Of a stretch of DNA of 64,000 nucleotides, positions 59,709 through 64,000 are shown piece after piece (position 1 is the stretch's first letter; each line of letters begins with the position of its first letter). The DNA lies in the NCBI GenBank assembly GCA_964058845.1, contig CAXKVR010000043.1, positions 620,001-684,000 on the forward strand, in the 5' to 3' direction. A program made the translations under genes and the position numbers. The notes below the pieces were generated by a model. That model had not been told where the DNA came from. It made no database searches and saw nothing but the letters and a program-made list of their open reading frames with translations. Origin of the DNA: Carex sylvatica (taxonomy: Eukaryota; Streptophyta; Magnoliopsida; Poales; Cyperaceae).

Positions 59709-62700
59709 TCACCGGTAGTAGGCCATATGGCGGGAGCTCCTGAAAGGGGACCCATCAAATGGAGATGGTCCACCGGACCGGATAGAAGAGGGAGCAGCCT
59801 CCTTTTTGGGAGCCTTGACCTCGGATCGGAGCCAAGATTCAACAACAGAGAGCAAGTTGTCGGCAGTTTTCATTTCATTTATATCAGACAGTTTTGCACA
59901 GTTCTTCAATTCACCATCTTGGATGTAAGCTAAGTGTGTTGCCCACGTCTCCAACCCATCAAATATGTGTGTTGCATACACTATTGTTGCTTCTCTCTAA
60001 AGCACAGGGAAAACAAATGTAAAGAATAAGGTTTTCATAAATGTCAAGTGTCAATTTTGTGTGATGGTTCTCGGTTGATAACCTTCTTTCTTTGTTTTTT
60101 GTTTCTGTTAATTTTTTTTGTGTCATTGCAATGCTTATTTTGGGATTTTATGTTACTCCATTTCCTACAAACTAATTGGGTAATTTATAGTCACAGGATT
60201 CTTTATTAATGGCTTAAATACACATGCAACTGAGGTTCTTTATTACATGGCTAAGCTCCACCATTTCCCAAAAAATAAAGAAAAACAATATTACAAAATT
60301 TAATTTAAGTTCAATTGCATTATTGATATCTGACTGAAGCAAAATTGTGCCATTTGGGATTCAACTACTTCAGGTTAAATTAGGCAAATTCACAAATTCT
60401 ATAGCTGGGTAAATGTACAAGTAATGATTTAACTACCAATTTCTGTTTGTTTTGTGCAATCTAACCATTTTCTTCTAACCTCTGCAGTATTTATTATGCA
60501 ATCAATGGCAGGTAGGGTGCTTTATGGAGGTAAAATTGTGCCATCTTGGGTGAACAATTACAGAAATGAGCGTCCAAGGGGACAATTTTTTTTTTTTTTT
60601 TGGTGAGGCCCAACTAGAAAGGAAAAGGTAGTCTTGATTAGTTGCGCTCAAAGGGTATATTAAACAGAATCAGGGTCAACCAAGACTCAAAAGTACTTGA
60701 AATGTAATTGCGCTCAATTTTAGTATTTTAAAACTGAAGGTTTGATCATGCTTAGTAGGGGTAATTCGGGAAAATTTGCACAATAGGCAAAACTTAGTAC
60801 CATCTTTTGGTGACCAGTACCTGGTACAGTCAAATTGAAATCTTTAACAAATATGAAAGTATTTGGATTGAATTACCTGCTCACACTCTTCTTTGAAGAA
60901 GTCAAGTAGATCCATTCTTGTGACGACATCCAGATCTACTGTAATTTCATCAAGCAATAGCACCTGCATTTTATTATGCATAAAAGGTCAATTATATTCT
61001 TGCTTTAAAACAGTAATGTTAAGGGCATCTTTATTGCAGTGAAGGACACATCACGCCACATTAGAATTAAGATAAAGATACTTCAAATTATTTGGGTATA
61101 AATAATTTTCAGAATATTATACTCACAATGTAAAACTATCCTGAAAAGTTGAAATTTAGACATATGAACAGAAATTAAGTTAACAGATAGGGTTTGATAT
61201 AAAAGCTCAACTCGATCATGTGACAGGGAAAATCATTATTAAAACATCATAAGAGTACTTAATAAGGCACATATACACATTTCATATTTATTTGCAAATT
61301 ACAACAAATGTTTCTCATGAAACAAAGTAACAAATATTTTTTTGGAAAAACGCCTATTAATAAAGCTGTTCTAACTTCTATAAGAGAAGGATTTTTGGGA
61401 AAAAAATTATCTGCCAAGGATGGAAAAAAATTGGTGATTTTCTCAGATACCAAGTATCAGTGAATAAAGTACAACAACAGGGGAAATTTAGAAAAATGCC
61501 AAGGAAATATGTACAAGGTCAGAGATGAAAATAAACTAAGAAATAAAATGAAACCTTGTAAGGTTGTAGAAGACCCATACAAATCTGAACGCGACGCCTC
61601 TGGCCATCTGATACTTTATGCATTCTCCATTCCAAATCAATGTCTAGTAAGTCTATCAGTTTCTCTCTCCTTTCTGGATCAACCCCTTCAACTGTTATTA
61701 TTACCCAACCGTTAAGAAGTTAAAAAAATGCATATATTTGATGATGAACCAGGTATAATAATAGAATTCTAGTGCAAAAATGAACATTACCTACACAAAT
61801 ATTAGAAAAAGGACATAAGTCCGGATTTCCTTTTCTAATCTTAGGTTCAAGATTTCAATACTGTATCAGTTTGGTACTAAAAAGATTTATAATCCATTTA
61901 ATCATGAGCTATAAATCCTTATAACTACTATTATGATAATTTACTGTTATCTTTATTTCCTCCAAAGATTGTAAAAGGTTACAGAAAAATCTCTTTAATT
62001 TAATTATTGCTCCAGTATACCTCCAAAGATCATGTGCTCAGCAGAGAAGTCACCTTGCAGCGGCACATCTCCCTGCAATGTTTTAAATGTTTTGCTGCTA
62101 TTAAAATACAAGCACAATATCATATTACATGTTTCGTGATAGAAAAAGAGGGAAGATTGAAAGAGAAAAGAAAACATACACATGAGCCAACATTGCGGCT
62201 CCAAGAACCACCGAGATAGGAGAGGTCGCCACTACAGACTAGTTGTGTGTCATGAAAAGCAGAACCATTCAAAACTCTAACCACATCTCTCCCTCCTACC
62301 ATATGCTTTCCTGCCAAAATTTTAAGTAAAGTTGTTTTACCTGCAATATTGTAAAAGAAGCCATTTAGTTATTAAATATACCAATAAGTAGGTTCTTTTT
62401 TTTTTCTTAATAAGCCATTTAGTTTCTCTTTTAATTAAAAATGATTGCTATTGATACATAACAATAGGAGAATAGAAATACAAAGCTTTGGATTGGAGAC
62501 AACCATATCCATCCTAATATGGTACTAATTCAGGATATAATTAAGAGTACCATATTAGCTAAACTTTTTAGCCAAACTGAAAGAGTTGTAATGTAATGTA
62601 ATGTAATGCTTAAGTACTGATCATGGATCAGATTCAGGTGTTATGGAATCTAGATTGGGAGAGAGGAGAAGAGGGGAGAAGAAACCGGATCCGTTAGCGC

Positions 62701-62836
62701 CGACGAGGAGACAGCGAGAGGCGGGAGAGACGCAGAGGTTGAAGCGCGTGAAGAGCGGCGGTTGACCGTCGTAGGCGAAATTGAGACCAGAAACCTCGAT
62801 CCCTGTCGACCTCCATCGCTCCTCTTCTCCTTCCAT
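59709..62836 (-). CDS. Soluble ABC ATPase, ABCI19/20/21 type, 6 exons, 291 aa
   Basis: A non-intrinsic ABC protein (one nucleotide-binding domain, no membrane segments). In Arabidopsis this subgroup is reported to act at the ER in cytokinin-related growth; the role here is inferred. Exons (minus order): 62836-62686, 62340-62180, 62072-62021, 61691-61555, 60963-60877, 59996-59709. The sum is 876 nt and all are GT-AG. Walker A GANGSGKT is at residues 46-53, split by intron 1. The degenerate signature VSDGQRRR is at 148-155, Walker B VLLLDEIT at 168-175 and the switch histidine YATH at 203-206. The tail is Ser/Pro/Gly-rich and ends RHMAYYR. Length matches the 290-residue members better than the longer ABCI20. 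Confidence 0.93.
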
Positions 62837-62894
62837 TATGCCCTCTTCTATTCTAATCTCTCGAGCTTACCTCTTCTATATCTTTTCATCGGAT

Positions 62895-63129
62895 ATGAAA
62901 TAGTACCCGACCCGATCCAATAACACCCACCAAAGCAAAAAGCAATTATATATATATTGACAAAATATATATGAAATAGTACCCGACCCGATCCAATAAC
63001 ACCCACCAAAGCAAAAAGCAATTATATATATATTGACAAAATATATATGATATAGTACCCGACCCGATCCAATAACACCCACCAAAGCAAAAAGCAAAAA
63101 GCAATTATATATATATTGACAAAATATAT
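62895..63129. repeat. 3 x 76-bp tandem repeat upstream of the ABCI gene
   Basis: Units start at 62895, 62971 and 63047, each ATGAAATAGTACCCGACCCG, then ATCCAATAACACCCACC and an AAAGCAAAAAGCAATTA, (TA)n, TTGACAAAATAT tail. The third unit has an extra AAAAGC. The first lies only 59 bp upstream of the ATG, so the array occupies the promoter or leader. Units are nearly identical, so the expansion is recent. Confidence 0.9.
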
Positions 63130-63693
63130 CTTCATGGAGCACAATTTTCTCATCGCCCTTCCTTCCCATTCTCCTCCCTCCTCCCTCCCCTATTGAGCCG
63201 TATATTGTTAGCCATTTATTATTGGAAATTCTAAATACATATTTTTTATTAATTGAAAATGATAAAGTAATATGAATATATGTCATTTCAATTGAATAAT
63301 GTTATTCGTCGGTAAAGCACCAGTTTAGTTATGAAAACATTTTTCTCAGATTTTGAAATGCTAATTTCAAGAAATGAATTATATCATCACTGTAATGTAT
63401 AATAATAATTAATAATGGTGTTAAAATTAATAAAAAAAATCGCATAGAACATCTTTAATTAGCTTAGAATAAAAGAAAAGAAAATAAGAAGTCCTTTTTA
63501 CAAAATAAATAAATTAAGGCCTCCGTTACTCGAGAAATAAAATTTATTAACCCCAAGAATATAGAGTGCCTTTTAACAATTTATTAACCCCAAGAAACGT
63601 ACTTGAACCCAATGCTTCTATTCAAATTTATTAATTACCAAATAGAAATAGCATTTGCATAAGACAAACATCTCAAATTTGTTCACTTATCAT
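63130..63693. other. Intergenic between the ABCI and carboxylesterase genes
   Basis: A short CT-rich stretch (63158-63192) that may belong to the ABCI promoter, then AT-rich DNA with a direct repeat of TTTATTAACCCCAAGAA (63543 and 63580). It should contain the carboxylesterase 3' UTR. No other gene seen. Confidence 0.45.
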
Positions 63694-64000
63694 TCAATCA
63701 ATGAAGCTCACAACCTTTTGCATCATCTCCATTGCCTTGTCACTACTTATATTATGCAGAAGATAGAAGACATGATCTTCCCCCTCGGTCTCGTAAAACT
63801 CAACATGACCGTTCCATTTGCCGGACGACACAGCTTCGAGCAACTTGTCATAGTATAACTTCCCTCTGTCTCTGAGCGCATCCTTTTGTGCCAATGCAAC
63901 TAATACTTTCTCGCACTTGTACACACCCTCCATTCGCCCTTTCGCAGCCATTGGATTCATAACCGGATCGTCCGAGCCGGTTGCCTTGGGGTACACAAGC
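63694..64000 (-). CDS. Carboxylesterase (CXE, GID1/HIDH-like alpha/beta-hydrolase), C-terminal part
   Basis: The 3' end of a plant CXE-family esterase gene; the rest lies beyond the window. The visible 102 codons contain YPKATGSDDPVMNPMA, the acidic catalytic region ALAQKDALRDRGKLYY with the expected Asp, and GEDHVFYL with the catalytic His, then a terminal helix ending VVSFID. These blocks occur in this order in plant CXE proteins that hydrolyse small esters. The nucleophilic Ser and oxyanion HGGG motif are not in view. No frame break is visible. Confidence 0.9.
   Translation of the reverse strand, partial: LVYPKATGSDDPVMNPMAAKGRMEGVYKCEKVLVALAQKDALRDRGKLYYDKLLEAVSSGKWNGHVEFYETEGEDHVFYLLHNISSDKAMEMMQKVVSFID

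Noticed and set aside
62876..63286. 136-codon frame upstream of the ABCI gene
   Set aside because: It translates the 76-bp tandem repeat (repeated VNIYIIAFC), not a gene.
1..64000. CRISPR arrays, bacterial operons, ribosome binding sites
   Set aside because: The DNA is eukaryotic nuclear; tandem repeats here lack regular unique spacers.

Overview
The window is nuclear DNA of a flowering plant. Five protein genes have plant-type GT-AG introns and plant orthologues, and the space between them is AT-rich and full of solo LTRs, MITEs, hAT, Mutator-like and Helitron remnants, SINEs and LINE pieces. All five genes lie on the minus strand. I cannot name the species; modest exon GC argues against a grass.

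Layout. 0-2 kb: a decayed coding repeat, about 87 units of 21 bp that encode a heptad on the minus strand. 4.2-9.6 kb: an 11-exon RabGAP/TBC gene whose introns hold a MITE with a perfect 10-bp target duplication and two SINEs. 10.2-13.9 kb: a hAT-like shell filled with an LTR piece and a run of palindromic MITEs separated by (TA)n. 15.4-17.2 kb: a solo LTR. 17.9-18.7 kb: a hAT MITE. 21.1-22.5 kb: ribosomal protein eL14, with telo-box and site II promoter motifs. 22.7-25.5 kb: a FAR1-like scrap, a Helitron 3' end and an orphan DUF1664-type exon. 25.7-32.8 kb: a palindromic element holding a 2.65-kb Mutator-like long-TIR element, MITEs and a second solo LTR. 33.9-39.1 kb: a 12-exon DPH6-type diphthine-ammonia ligase with fused RidA-like domains. 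39.4-41.9 kb: another nested palindromic element. 42-48.7 kb: LINE pieces, small MITEs, tandem repeats and a Z-DNA-prone tract. 48.9-58.5 kb: a degenerate autonomous-type hAT transposon with a 3-kb T-rich satellite and a transposase pseudogene split by a third solo LTR. 59.7-62.8 kb: an ABCI19/20/21-type soluble ABC ATPase with a 3 x 76-bp repeat just upstream. 63.7-64.0 kb: the 3' end of a plant carboxylesterase gene.

The exon models for the TBC, eL14, DPH6 and ABCI genes were built by hand. Each sums to a multiple of three with no internal stop and gives 471, 133, 712 and 291 residues. These genes do not form a pathway; they are independent housekeeping-type genes between transposon nests.

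The most unusual signal is a set of palindromic MITEs that share one internal arm core but carry different terminal modules (most starting GAG). They nest repeatedly in the (TA)n or ATATT-type centres of other palindromic elements.
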